Shown in pieces: positions 32,477 to 41,994 of a stretch of DNA of 57,859 nucleotides. The stretch comes from Pyrodictiaceae archaeon. Its GTDB lineage: Archaea; Thermoproteota; Thermoprotei_A; Sulfolobales; Pyrodictiaceae. Position numbers and translations under genes: made by a program. Where the stretch lies: NCBI GenBank assembly GCA_027046265.1, contig JALTZF010000057.1, forward strand, positions 1 through 57,859, written 5' to 3'. Under the pieces are notes generated by a model. It worked only from the letters and a program-made list of their open reading frames with translations. It was not told the DNA's origin and made no database searches. Position 1 is the stretch's first letter, and the number at the start of each line of letters is the position of its first letter.

Positions 32477-34741
32477 ATGGCCCAAAGAACCACCTTAATT
32501 ATAGGCGTAGTCGTGCTCATCATAGTTATTGCTGCAGCAGCCATATTCCTAACTCGCGGAAAAGAAACTACGCCAGCTACGTCACCAGCAACAGAGACGA
32601 CTACACCAACACAAAAACCTACAACCTCACCCACGCCATCTAAAACAGAGACTGAAACGACGCCGGCAACAACTCCGACAACATCACCTACATCACCTAA
32701 AACCACACCACAACAGACTACAACACCTACAGCAACTACAACACCTCCAAAGCTACCAAAAGAGGTTAAAGTTATTGAGACTAGTAAAGCTATAGTTGTC
32801 GTTGCTCCTAGGGATGTTGAGATACCTCCTATAGACACTAAGGGGAAGAAACTAGTTATAGTACGCTATGAGGTTGATAAAGAGAAAACTAAGCCTATTG
32901 AGGAATCTATGGGGTTTGTTGACATAAACCCAGCATTTTACCGTAACACAACTGTTGACGCGCTAATAATAGCCGCACGTAAAGAGACAAGGCCCGAGAT
33001 ACGTGAGATACTTTATGAGGCAGTATACAAGCTTAGTAACTACGAGGTACCAATATTCTGGCTTGGCCAATACAAGCTAGTCTACAATTACTGGAGCTGG
33101 CTACACGGACGATACTACCACCCAACACTCGCCGAGAGGTATGATCTACTCTGGGAAGACGATAATGCACCAACAATAGATATAGGTCTTGGAGGATACA
33201 AGAACGACCCATACACATATGTGATTGTGACCATAGGCTGGCCAGACACCTTCGACCCAGCAGCCGACTATGAGACATTCGGCTGGGCCATCTGGCACAA
33301 TCTTGGTGACACCCTAGTGACATTCTGGAAGGAGGAAACTAAGGAAGTATCTCCTGACCTTGCTGTCGCATGGGTACACAATGAGGAGGGAACTGAGTGG
33401 TACTTCGTAATACGTGGCGGTGTAAAAGCCTACGATCCTTGGCACGACAAGACCTATGATATATCCGCCATAGATGTACTCTTCACAATATGGCGTGTTG
33501 CAAGACTAGGACTTGATCCAAGTTGGATGGTAACAGAGTTTATAGATGTTAACAACTCAGCAGTACTAACAGAAGAGGAATTTAACGAGCTACTAGCTAA
33601 GGGTGGCCTCTACGCCGATTATAAGGGCAAGACCATTGAGCCCAAGAGCCTCGACGAGCTACTAAGCTTCTTCGGATACACTGGCGAGACAGCTGGTGTA
33701 GTAAAGCTGAAACTATACCAACCATATGCAGCAATACTGAGCATACTCTCAGACCCATTCCTAAGTGTCATACCAATGAAATACCTCTTTGACTATGTTG
33801 AACCACTCCAAGGCAAGTATGAGGAGGCACTCAAAGCAAGTGACTACGGAAAGAACCCTGCAGCATGGGTAAAGTATGTGAGTCCAGGCTCAGAAGACCC
33901 CACACACATATTCTTACACCAGTACCCGGTGGGTACCGGGCCATACTATGTAAAGGAGTATAAGAAGGATAGCTACATAATACTAGAATACAACCCATAC
34001 TACTGGAATAAGACTCTATGGAAGGAACTCTATGGAACAGATGCGCCAAAACATAGGACAGTGATATACCTTATAAATAATGACGAGGTAGCAAGAATAC
34101 AAATACTCAAGAGCGGTCAGGCAGATACTGGTGCAATACCTCTTGACAGGTTAGATGACATACGTGACTACCAGATGCCAGGGACAGACTTTAAGATTAT
34201 AGTTGTTGAAGGCGGGCTAGAGCCCACAATAGTGTTTATTGTGCCAAATGCAAACAAGGAACCCTTCAATAATGTCTATGTAAGGCAAGCACTGATGTAT
34301 GCTATACCATTCGACCAAATAAAGGAGGTAGTATATGCAGGCTATCTAGAGAGGCTCTACGGTGTACTCCCCGCCGGATTCCCAGGCCACAACGACGACA
34401 TAGTCATAAAGTATGAGTTCGACATGGCTAAAGCCATGGAACTCATACAGAAGAGCGGTATTGACCCAACAAAGTACAGCTTTGAGATATGGTACAACGA
34501 GGGTAACACACAGAGAGAAAAAGTTGCAACACTACTACAGCAAACATGGGGCCAGCTAGGCTTCAAAGTATCAGTTAAGGCTCTAAGCTGGCCAACACTA
34601 CTCGGAAAGACGGAACGTGGCGAATTCGATGTGTGGATAGTTGGCTGGGCTCCAGACTACCTCGACTCAGACAACTATGCTGGCCCACTATTCTATGGCG
34701 GCACAAGGTTTAGCTACATAAGCATAGAAACACAAGGCTAA
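32477..34741 (+). CDS. Oligopeptide-type ABC transporter substrate-binding protein (SBP family 5)
   Basis: A 754-residue exported protein. The N-terminal hydrophobic helix (LIIGVVVLIIVIAAAAIFL) is followed by a Thr/Pro/Ser stalk (about residues 30-95) and then the large periplasmic-type domain. Family signatures include VIVTIGWPDTFDPAADYETF, VAWVHNEEGTEWYFVIRGGV with KAYDPWHDK, and VRQALMYAIPFDQI. The helix and stalk would tether it to the membrane at the N terminus. It is divergent from the four transporter genes. It binds peptides or oligosaccharides; which of them cannot be told. Confidence 0.88.
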   Translation: MAQRTTLIIGVVVLIIVIAAAAIFLTRGKETTPATSPATETTTPTQKPTTSPTPSKTETETTPATTPTTSPTSPKTTPQQTTTPTATTTPPKLPKEVKVIETSKAIVVVAPRDVEIPPIDTKGKKLVIVRYEVDKEKTKPIEESMGFVDINPAFYRNTTVDALIIAARKETRPEIREILYEAVYKLSNYEVPIFWLGQYKLVYNYWSWLHGRYYHPTLAERYDLLWEDDNAPTIDIGLGGYKNDPYTYVIVTIGWPDTFDPAADYETFGWAIWHNLGDTLVTFWKEETKEVSPDLAVAWVHNEEGTEWYFVIRGGVKAYDPWHDKTYDISAIDVLFTIWRVARLGLDPSWMVTEFIDVNNSAVLTEEEFNELLAKGGLYADYKGKTIEPKSLDELLSFFGYTGETAGVVKLKLYQPYAAILSILSDPFLSVIPMKYLFDYVEPLQGKYEEALKASDYGKNPAAWVKYVSPGSEDPTHIFLHQYPVGTGPYYVKEYKKDSYIILEYNPYYWNKTLWKELYGTDAPKHRTVIYLINNDEVARIQILKSGQADTGAIPLDRLDDIRDYQMPGTDFKIIVVEGGLEPTIVFIVPNANKEPFNNVYVRQALMYAIPFDQIKEVVYAGYLERLYGVLPAGFPGHNDDIVIKYEFDMAKAMELIQKSGIDPTKYSFEIWYNEGNTQREKVATLLQQTWGQLGFKVSVKALSWPTLLGKTERGEFDVWIVGWAPDYLDSDNYAGPLFYGGTRFSYISIETQG

Positions 34742-34840
34742 ACACTACAAGCAAGCGGGCGAGCACTAAAACCTTACCTTACGATTTTTTAAAATACGCC
34801 CACTCTCTAAGTTATCGAGGAGGCATTTAGAAGCTACTTC

Positions 34841-35905
34841 TCAAACTGGGCGTGCAATGTATATCTCATCTTTGTCTTCAATTATTCTAGCTATAGTTAA
34901 CATACCTGGCTGTAATCCTCGAGCGCCAATAACTGTGACATTTCTATCACTATTAAGTACAATAGCTAGAAGTTCTCCCTTAAGCCACCCAGCACCAGCT
35001 ACTTGAAGCTTAACAGTCTGCCCCTTTCTTAAACGTTGCCTCACTCTAGGTGAATACTTCATACCCCACTCATCCATGTCCCACCGTAGCCTCTTACCTG
35101 TTCTCTCCTCGAGATTTTTGAGCCAACTCCAGTACTCCTCCCAGCTAACCTCTCTCACTTTAGCTGGATGCCGTCCATGTCTATGCTTTATGTACTTTTG
35201 TATAGTTACGGGAGGCCACTTCTTGCCAGCCCCTATTCTGTAGGCCCATTCAACAATTTCAACTACATCCTCGTCATTTATGCCTGGAAGCCATACCGGC
35301 GTAACATGAAGGTCGATGTTAGTCTCCCTTGCTACATACTCTGCTATCTCCTTGACTCTTTTAACATTATACCATGAGGCTCCAGCTACTACTCTTGCCT
35401 TGCCACTGTTTAGGGATTCGATGCTAAGGTTGATTCTATCAAGACCTGCTTCTTCTAACTTATCTACAAGTTTCTTGGTTAGTGTAGCTCCATGAGTTTC
35501 TGCTGCAACACTACTAACTAGGTTACTGCTCTTGAGAAGTCTGACTAGTTCTGGTAGCCACGGATATGTAAAAGGATCGCCAACACCATCAATTAAAGCT
35601 TCAATACTAACTCCCTTTTCCTCAGCAGTGCGGTGGACCCATTCTGCAAGCCATTCAGGGTGGACGATGTACTCTGCCTGTCTCCACCTTGTTGTTGGGC
35701 CTGCGTCAACGCTACAAAATATACATGAAAGAACACATATTGTTGTTGGACGGACTTGGAGCACGTTCGTTCCGCGGTCTATGACCCCAAAAGCTATATT
35801 GCCTATTAAAGGAAAGGGCTTTGAGACTAGTATAATTGGCCTCCTACCATACCAGCCCCAAAGCTTTAGCCCAAGCTCCTCTACTACGATTTTTCTCGCA
35901 CGCAT
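34841..35905 (-). CDS. Radical SAM protein with C-terminal TRAM-like domain
   Basis: A 354-residue protein. The iron-sulphur motif CVLSCIFC (CX3CX2C) lies near residue 57. It is followed by DGVGDPFTYPWLPEL, the family's GGEP-like position, and by a barrel with NLSIESLNS. The last 65 residues (LRKGQTVKLQVAGAGWLKGE onward) resemble a TRAM/OB domain, which binds RNA in tRNA-modifying enzymes. It probably modifies an RNA, perhaps tRNA, but the target is not known. Confidence 0.75.
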   Translation of the reverse strand: MRARKIVVEELGLKLWGWYGRRPIILVSKPFPLIGNIAFGVIDRGTNVLQVRPTTICVLSCIFCSVDAGPTTRWRQAEYIVHPEWLAEWVHRTAEEKGVSIEALIDGVGDPFTYPWLPELVRLLKSSNLVSSVAAETHGATLTKKLVDKLEEAGLDRINLSIESLNSGKARVVAGASWYNVKRVKEIAEYVARETNIDLHVTPVWLPGINDEDVVEIVEWAYRIGAGKKWPPVTIQKYIKHRHGRHPAKVREVSWEEYWSWLKNLEERTGKRLRWDMDEWGMKYSPRVRQRLRKGQTVKLQVAGAGWLKGELLAIVLNSDRNVTVIGARGLQPGMLTIARIIEDKDEIYIARPV

Positions 35906-36036
35906 AGAGCTGTTACAACCCTCGCATATAACTACAATCGAAAAGAGTTTTACTGTTCTACGCTTCTCACTACTATCACAGCATGACTTCTAGGTAAATG
36001 GAGAGCAGTTTACTCGCTGTATGAGGTGGCAATGCC

Positions 36037-36744
36037 TTGCAAGGTTCGTGTCTAAGTGTGGTTAGTAGCCATGTAAGCGTAAGGAAGTTCACGAGAGACC
36101 CTATACCCAGAGAGGACATTGAGAAAATTGTTGAGGCAGCACGACGTGCCCCTTCCTCATGGAATTTGCTACCAGTAACAATCACTATTGTCACAGACCC
36201 TGAGAAAAAGAAAAAGTTAGCTGAAGCTACAGGAGGTCAGCGACACGTTGAAGAGGCTCCTGTATTTATGGTGTTTAGTGTCGATTATTATAAGCTTGAG
36301 CAAGCAGCTAGGGTCATAGGAGTCAACACTGGAGACTACACCCTCGGCCACTTTATTGTTGCCGTTCTTGATGTCGGTATTTCTTCAGGCTGGGCTGCTC
36401 TTGCCGCTGAGGAATTAGGTTACGGCATAGTCTTTGTTGCACTTTATTCTAACCCTTGTGTGATAGCCGAAATACTGGATTTGCCAGAACTAGTAGTGCC
36501 CATTGTAGGGCTTGCTGTTGGGAAGCCAGCTGAGAAACCCCCTCTTAAACCACGGCATCCAGTAAAGGCTTTTGTGTCCGAGAATGAGTACGTGGAGAAG
36601 AGAGACTTAGGCGAGCGAGTTGCAAGCACGTATGGTGAACGTGCTTCGAGACTATTAAGCTATGTATTATCCAGCGGTGGGTACTATGAGAGGGTTTCCC
36701 ACGAGCTTCTTAGTTGTGTGAAACAAAGAGGGTTTAAGGTGTAA
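36037..36744 (+). CDS. Nitroreductase-family flavoprotein
   Basis: A 235-residue FMN-dependent oxidoreductase. It has SVRKFTRDPIPREDIEKIVE followed by AARRAPSSWNLLPVTI near the N terminus, and a C-terminal GLAVGKPAEKPPLKPRHPV, both family signatures. The TTG at 36037 is fixed by GAGGTGG about 8 bases upstream; an in-frame GTG at 36058 would remove only seven residues. It stands between genes of unrelated function. The electron acceptor is not predictable. Confidence 0.8.
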   Translation: MQGSCLSVVSSHVSVRKFTRDPIPREDIEKIVEAARRAPSSWNLLPVTITIVTDPEKKKKLAEATGGQRHVEEAPVFMVFSVDYYKLEQAARVIGVNTGDYTLGHFIVAVLDVGISSGWAALAAEELGYGIVFVALYSNPCVIAEILDLPELVVPIVGLAVGKPAEKPPLKPRHPVKAFVSENEYVEKRDLGERVASTYGERASRLLSYVLSSGGYYERVSHELLSCVKQRGFKV

Positions 36745-36898
36745 CAATACAACTTATGGAATAGTTATTTAATGCACTCAAACATATTAAGTAAGTTTCT
36801 CACAGATGCACCCAGCCGCATTTAACTCTTTATTTACTGTAGATAGAATCAGCTGATAAGAAGGATGCAGTAATACTGTCTTCTGGGGGTTTACAAGG

Positions 36899-37672
36899 GT
36901 GACTTACGAGCTTGCACCAGGAGTAGAGATCATACACAGTCTTCCAGCAGTGTACATAAGGAGTCTACGTGCAGTCGTACTTGCCGATCTTCATTTAGGC
37001 TTTGAGGAGGAAGCTGCACGACAAGGCTACTATGTACCTAGGATACAGCTTATGCGTGCTCTTGAAGTCTTAAGACGCTCTCTTGACGAGACTGGGGCTG
37101 ACTGGGTTATCTTTGCTGGAGACGTAAAGCATAGTTTCTCTAGGCTACTATCTAGTGAACGCCGCGAACTCCGTGAAGTATTTGAGTATTTGAGACGGAG
37201 GAATGTGAGGGCTACTGTTGTCCGTGGCAACCATGACAACTACCTTATTCTCGTGGCGAGAGATTATGATGTCGAGCTTGTCGAAGAGCTATTTATAGAC
37301 GGCATACTAATCATACACGGGCATAAAAGGCCACGGGGAGAGTATAGGAGCCCGATAAAGGCAGTAATAATGGGGCACGAACACCCCAGTCTTAGACTAA
37401 GAGATAAACTCGGTTTTATAGCTAAACTGCCTGCTTTCCTTACAGCACCGTACCCCCGTCTTAACGCCACGTTAATAGTATTGCCTGCTGTTGGCCAGTA
37501 CCAGACAGGGACTACTGTTAGCTTAAGCCCAGAAACATATCTATCGCCTATACTACGTGAGGATATCCCTCTTCAAGAGATTAGACCATATGTTCTAGCA
37601 GAGGAACTTGGAGTATTAGAATTCCCAGAACTTGGCTTGCTTGATGATCTCCTTGACAAGATAGAGCTTTAA
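36899..37672 (+). CDS. Metallophosphoesterase
   Basis: A 257-residue calcineurin-type phosphoesterase. The metal-binding motifs are in order: ADLHLG (about 31), FAGDVKH (about 76), RGNHDNY (about 107), IIHGHKRP and GHEHPSL. The length and the DLHLGFEEEAARQG block resemble the archaeal MJ0037 group, which is often encoded near DNA repair helicases; none is next to it here. The GTG start at 36899 is used. Confidence 0.85.
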   Translation: MTYELAPGVEIIHSLPAVYIRSLRAVVLADLHLGFEEEAARQGYYVPRIQLMRALEVLRRSLDETGADWVIFAGDVKHSFSRLLSSERRELREVFEYLRRRNVRATVVRGNHDNYLILVARDYDVELVEELFIDGILIIHGHKRPRGEYRSPIKAVIMGHEHPSLRLRDKLGFIAKLPAFLTAPYPRLNATLIVLPAVGQYQTGTTVSLSPETYLSPILREDIPLQEIRPYVLAEELGVLEFPELGLLDDLLDKIEL

Positions 37673-37752
37673 CTAGTAGAGAGGCAAAACTATTCAAGGG
37701 CTACGCTTGTTGTGAAAGGTAGTGTAGAGCTAATCGGGCACATATCCTAAGC

Positions 37753-37774
37753 TTTTGAGGCGTAGGCTTCAAAA
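37753..37774. repeat. 9-bp hairpin between phosphoesterase and UPF0200 genes
   Basis: TTTTGAGGC (37753-37761) pairs with GCTTCAAAA (37766-37774), with one G-U, around GTAG. It could end the phosphoesterase transcript or form a leader structure for the kinase-like gene. Confidence 0.4.
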
Positions 37775-37814
37775 CCCATTCTCTATGTATAGCTAGCACT
37801 CACGTGGGCTTAGT

Positions 37815-38390
37815 GTGAAGCGGCGCCTCATACTTGTCGTCGGCATGCCTGGTAGCGGCAAGACTATTGTCACTAAAATAGCTAAGAAGCTTAATATTAA
37901 GACGTACGTCATGGGCGATATTGTAAGGGAGGAAGCGACACGAAGAGGGTTGGCACATACACCGGAAAACCTTAACCGTGTAGCCAGTGAGCTTAGGCGC
38001 TTGTACGGTGAAGATATTATTGCAAGAAGGGTATTAGAACGTCTCATGGAAGATAACCCGCATATAGCTTTAATCGATGGTGTGAGAAGTCTAGTTGAAG
38101 TAAATGCGTTTAAGGAGGTAGGTGATGTTGTGATAGTTGCTGTCCACGCATCACCGAGAACAAGGTTTGAGCGCATAAGAAGAAGGCAACGGCCAGGCGA
38201 CCCTGAGACTTGGGAAGAGTTTGTTGCACGAGACCTTACAGAGCTAAGTTTTGGAATAGGCTCTGTTATAGCTCTCGCAGACTACATGTTAGTTAATGAA
38301 GGCGATGTGTCAGATTTCCAGGAAAAGGTACAAAAACTGTTAAAGGCTCTTGTCCGAGGGGAGACACCATCATTTACAGTTTACTGTTAA
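37815..38390 (+). CDS. UPF0200 nucleotide kinase-like protein (dephospho-CoA kinase-related)
   Basis: A 191-residue P-loop protein with Walker A VGMPGSGKTIVTK at the N terminus, a GDIVREEATRRG switch block, IDGVRSLVEVNAF and the lid Arg cluster RIRRRQRPGDPETWEEF. This matches the archaeal UPF0200 family, close to dephospho-CoA and adenylate kinases. In some archaea UPF0200 is fused to UPF0201; here the UPF0201 gene is nearby on the opposite strand. The substrate is not established. Confidence 0.82.
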   Translation: MKRRLILVVGMPGSGKTIVTKIAKKLNIKTYVMGDIVREEATRRGLAHTPENLNRVASELRRLYGEDIIARRVLERLMEDNPHIALIDGVRSLVEVNAFKEVGDVVIVAVHASPRTRFERIRRRQRPGDPETWEEFVARDLTELSFGIGSVIALADYMLVNEGDVSDFQEKVQKLLKALVRGETPSFTVYC

Positions 38391-38755
38391 GCTGTAACTT
38401 CTATAAGTCTCTTCTCCGTTAATATATCGAGTTTTAAGCTCCACTCATCTAATATAGGTTTAACAGAGTTGGGTATCCTTTCTACAACAACGTACAATAC
38501 GCCAGAAGCACCTTCTTCAACTAGTCCAAGTCTTTTATATAGTCCAACTAGCTCGGCAACATCCATTAGGGTCGGATATTCTGGCAATAAGCCATGTTCA
38601 GCAGCGCTGACAAGATCTTCATAAAGCCTATGTAGAGTCATTGGAGACGATGCAAGTTTAGCAAGTACAGCGTAGCGTAGATCGCTAGCTAGAGCAGTGA
38701 CGCGACGCCAGTACTGTTCTTCATAAACAATAGTCTCTACTCTAACTGAAGGCAT
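38387..38755 (-). CDS. Small protein of unknown function, possibly winged-helix
   Basis: A 122-residue protein with ATG start. Its 3' end overlaps the kinase-like gene by 4 bases in opposite direction. Residues 20-80 are helical with the spacing of a helix-turn-helix (LRYAVLAKLASSPMTLHRLY, then LVGLYKRLGLVEEG), followed by two strands like a wing. A DNA-binding role is possible but unproven. Confidence 0.5.
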   Translation of the reverse strand: MPSVRVETIVYEEQYWRRVTALASDLRYAVLAKLASSPMTLHRLYEDLVSAAEHGLLPEYPTLMDVAELVGLYKRLGLVEEGASGVLYVVVERIPNSVKPILDEWSLKLDILTEKRLIEVTA

Positions 38756-38964
38756 TTCTTTACTCCCTAAAAGAGGTTTTAGTGCTTACAGAGGGCATAA
38801 ACGAGACGAGGACATGTGTACTCGTGTAATACCCTTTACTCATTCATACCACTAATCGATAGGAATATACCGTTATTTTAGAAGAACAATAAAGATATTA
38901 TGTTGTATAAGGTAATGTGAGACATAAATAAGGCGGTGTTTACGTAATTTAGGCAAGAGAGACA

Positions 38965-39435
38965 CTAAGATTCGCGAGGCATAGGCCTCTCATATACTGG
39001 GCGGCCCATGCGTGTTGGCGGTGTGAGCCACTCAACAACAGCCCGCGGATCGCCTACCTCTACAGTAAATACTATTGGTCCTAGTGGAGCTTCAGCATCC
39101 ATGTCCACAAAACTTATTCTTCCTACATATGCGGCTTGTTTATTCAGCTTGAACACTAGAACCCCTTTGTCAATGCCTTTAAGCAAGTAGCTGCGTGCGG
39201 CATCGAGTATGCGCTCAAGCCTAAGCTTTTCATGAAGCTTCACTAGTCCACGCAGACTATAAGCCTCTGCTACAACGAGCTTGTATTCATTGCCTAGATC
39301 CACTACTTCAAGAGAATCTGGAGTAAACACATTAAGTATTGCCCTCTTAACTTTCTCTAAATCCTCTGTAGGCCTAACTTCAGCCTCTACACGTACACGT
39401 ACCATAGCCCGTACTATCCTCCTATCCTCAGTCAA
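38965..39435 (-). CDS. UPF0201 family RNA-binding-like protein
   Basis: A 156-residue protein with the archaeal UPF0201 pattern: an N-terminal VRVEAEVRPTEDLEKVKRAI, a central LRERILDAARSYL-like helix (seen as LRLERILDAARSYLLKG) and FKLNKQAAYVGRISFVD. Members adopt a fold related to ribosomal protein L5-like proteins. In several archaea it is fused to or next to UPF0200, and here it lies 0.6 kb from it on the other strand. The function is not known. Confidence 0.8.
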   Translation of the reverse strand: MTEDRRIVRAMVRVRVEAEVRPTEDLEKVKRAILNVFTPDSLEVVDLGNEYKLVVAEAYSLRGLVKLHEKLRLERILDAARSYLLKGIDKGVLVFKLNKQAAYVGRISFVDMDAEAPLGPIVFTVEVGDPRAVVEWLTPPTRMGRPVYERPMPRES

Positions 39436-39576
39436 GAGCCGCCCAAACTATCTAGACAGCTAGCCCCCTATCTAGCCTGCTCTCAACACTCCAAGTACTA
39501 AGAATTGGGAAAGATAGGTCTTTAGTAGAAAAGCATGGAGTTATTTTAACTTGTGTCCGAGTTCATATATTCCTAT

Positions 39577-40101
39577 TTACTTGAGCAATGCTATAGCAAT
39601 AATTTCAAGTATCATTGCGATAAACACTAGCAGTAAACCAATAATGACTATTGTCAGTATTGCACCCCACCAATACAGTCTCCCAGCCCATGCAGCCACA
39701 GTAGTTTCTGTATGAGGCTCAATCTGCTCCATAAGACGCTTCTTGAACCAGCCGGTGGCTAAAATCGCTATATATACTATGATTAGCGCAACTATCATAG
39801 TACCTAGAGCTACTCCAGGTTGCAATGTAAGGAACCCTAATAGCGCACCTGCTCCCATGACGATCGCAGCTATGATTAGTCCAACCGCTAGTGCTATACT
39901 AGATAGTAATGCAAACCGAAAGACATCCCTATTATTTAACTTATCAGCAATCATGTACATGCCTACAAGGTACAATACCACGCCAATAATACTTGCCCCA
40001 ATACTTGAAGAACCCACTAACATCACTATTAAGCCAAGCACTGCTAGTATTTTTGGTAGTAGTAATTCTGATTGATCAATAATGTTTGACAAGACTTTCA
40101 A
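39577..40101 (-). CDS. DUF996-like integral membrane protein
   Basis: A 174-residue protein with four or five membrane segments (for example ILAVLGLIVMLVGSSSIGAS and TIVIIGLLLVFIAMILEIIA). The order of segments and the AVLGLIVMLVGS start resemble archaeal DUF996. No soluble domain or motif is present. It is divergent from the cysteine desulfurase gene. Confidence 0.6.
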   Translation of the reverse strand: MKVLSNIIDQSELLLPKILAVLGLIVMLVGSSSIGASIIGVVLYLVGMYMIADKLNNRDVFRFALLSSIALAVGLIIAAIVMGAGALLGFLTLQPGVALGTMIVALIIVYIAILATGWFKKRLMEQIEPHTETTVAAWAGRLYWWGAILTIVIIGLLLVFIAMILEIIAIALLK

Positions 40102-40181
40102 GCCATATACCCACAGTAAGCACCTAAGAAATTTATTTATTGTGCTCCTTGAACTAACATACCATAGTGCAATGCATGTTT

Positions 40182-40202
40182 AGAGATTTACATAAAATCT
40201 CT
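40182..40202. repeat. 8-bp hairpin in the divergent region before sufS
   Basis: AGAGATTT (40182-40189) and AAATCTCT (40195-40202) are perfect inverted repeats with a 5-base loop. Nearby GCAATGCATGT and GCAAAGCATGT are near-copies. It could be an operator for the sulphur-transfer or membrane gene. Confidence 0.35.
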
Positions 40203-40327
40203 TGCACTTATGCAGAACCAATATCAACAATGCAAAGCATGTACCTAAACGCATCAAGCTCTTGCACATTAAAGGTAGGCCTATTAGTCTGAGGCTACTC
40301 TACGTTCTAGAAACTGGCTGAATAATA

Positions 40328-41557
40328 ATGAGCGGATACGATCCTTACGAAATACGAAGGGACTTTCACATACTCACTAACACTGACATCGTGTACCTTG
40401 ATAATGCTGCCACCTCGCAGAGGCCACGACAAGTAATTGAAGCCATAAGAGAATTCTATGAGAAGAGTAACGCTAATGTCCACCGTGGAATACATAGGCT
40501 CAGCATGGAGGCCAGTAAGCTTTACGAAGAGGCGCATGAGAAGGTAGCAAAGTTCATAGGTGCTGAAATGAATGAAGTAGTGTTTGTGAAGGGTACTACT
40601 GAAGCCTTAAACATGGCTGCAAATCTTCTACTAGATCATTTACGTGAGGGTGAAATAGTTCTTACACGCATGGAACATCACAGTAATATTCTTCCCTGGC
40701 TTCGCATAGCACGAATAGCAGGTGCAAAAGTTAAAGTAGCTGACGTTGACGACAATGGTAGACTTTTGTGGGATAATATGGAGAGAGCTGTGACTGAGAA
40801 GACTAGAGTAGTAGCTGTAACACTAATGAGTAATGTCAGTAGCGTAATAAACGACGTTGAACGCATAAGCAAGTTAGCTCACAGCGTTGGAGCAATAGTA
40901 GTTGTTGATGGTGCACAGGGAGTACCCCATCTACCTGTAAACGTTAGGTCTTTGGGCATTGACATGCTTGCGTTTAGCGGCCATAAAATGCTCGGGCCAA
41001 CGGGAATAGGCGTACTATACATAAAAAAAGATTTGGCTGAAGAGCTTGAGCCAGCATTCCCTGGTGGAGGTGCGATAAAAGCTGTCAGTTACACTGGCAA
41101 AGACTTCAAGATTGTGTGGGAAGATCCTCCATGGAAGTTTGAGGCTGGTACACCACCTATAGCACAAGCAATAGGGCTTGCAAAAGCTGTTGAATACCTT
41201 GAAAGAATAGGCATGGAGAACATTTATAGACATGAAGTAGAACTCATAGGATATTTCTTTAAACGATTGAAGGAGGAGGGGCTAGAAGACAAGTTAAGGA
41301 TACTTGGGCCAAAAAGCTTAGAGAAGCGTGGAGGTATAGTGTCGTTCGTCCTAGGCAAGCAAGACCCCCATGTGACAGCCTATATGCTAGACAAACACAA
41401 AATAGCTGTCAGAAGCGGGTTCCACTGTGCTCAACCCTTGCACGAGAGGCTAGGCTTTAATAGAGGATCAGTACGAGCGAGTGTTTACCTATACAATGTC
41501 AAGGAAGACATAGAGAAGCTCATAACTGCTTTAAAAACAATCGCCAATTCAGTCTGA
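40328..41557 (+). CDS. sufS: Cysteine desulfurase, SufS/CsdA type
   Basis: A 409-residue pyridoxal-phosphate enzyme that takes sulphur from cysteine for iron-sulphur clusters and sulphur-carrying RNA. It has YLDNAATSQRPRQVIEAI at the N terminus, the Lys of AFSGHKMLGPTGIGVLY (Lys220), and the active Cys of VRSGFHCAQPLHERLG (Cys367), the group II arrangement. No SufBCD genes are next to it. A TusA-like gene faces it 7 bases after its stop. Confidence 0.9.
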   Translation: MSGYDPYEIRRDFHILTNTDIVYLDNAATSQRPRQVIEAIREFYEKSNANVHRGIHRLSMEASKLYEEAHEKVAKFIGAEMNEVVFVKGTTEALNMAANLLLDHLREGEIVLTRMEHHSNILPWLRIARIAGAKVKVADVDDNGRLLWDNMERAVTEKTRVVAVTLMSNVSSVINDVERISKLAHSVGAIVVVDGAQGVPHLPVNVRSLGIDMLAFSGHKMLGPTGIGVLYIKKDLAEELEPAFPGGGAIKAVSYTGKDFKIVWEDPPWKFEAGTPPIAQAIGLAKAVEYLERIGMENIYRHEVELIGYFFKRLKEEGLEDKLRILGPKSLEKRGGIVSFVLGKQDPHVTAYMLDKHKIAVRSGFHCAQPLHERLGFNRGSVRASVYLYNVKEDIEKLITALKTIANSV

Positions 41558-41564
41558 GAACCAA

Positions 41565-41807
41565 CTACTCCCTATATATTAACGCTCTGTAGAACTCACC
41601 CTTTTTCTCCTTAATAGTAATCTTTGCACCAAGATTCCGGGCAACATCCTCTAGGAACGAATATGGAGCAACAGATTCCTCACCAACAACCTCTATCGCT
41701 TCACCCGGCTTTAAATCACGCAGAATCTCCAACAATTTAACCATAGGGTTTAACCCACAACCTTCTACCTTTCCACGTAAATCAATGGCCTCAACCACTA
41801 CAGGCAC
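41565..41807 (-). CDS. TusA/SirA-like sulfurtransferase with altered active-site motif
   Basis: An 80-residue protein of the TusA fold: EAIDLRGKVEGCGLNPMVKL, then ILRDLKPGEAIEVVGEES and a final strand GEFYRALIY. The usual CPxP active motif is CGLNP, keeping the Cys but changing the second residue and spacing. It converges on the cysteine desulfurase gene with a 7-base gap. That placement hints at a role in accepting sulphur from it, although transcription is opposite. It might alternatively be a non-catalytic relative. Confidence 0.65.
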   Translation of the reverse strand: MPVVVEAIDLRGKVEGCGLNPMVKLLEILRDLKPGEAIEVVGEESVAPYSFLEDVARNLGAKITIKEKKGEFYRALIYRE

Positions 41808-41994
41808 TCTTCTGCACCCACTATATTAGTTAGAGGATTAGCGCCTAATAATGCAGCACGCTAAACCCACTTTCAAACCCAACATTTAATACCAACTACA
41901 AAGAATCCATAAATAGGAGAGGCTAGTGGCTTGATTTCTTTGATTTTATTCATGTGTGTATACCCCTTAGAAGTATATTATTGAGTGGAACACA

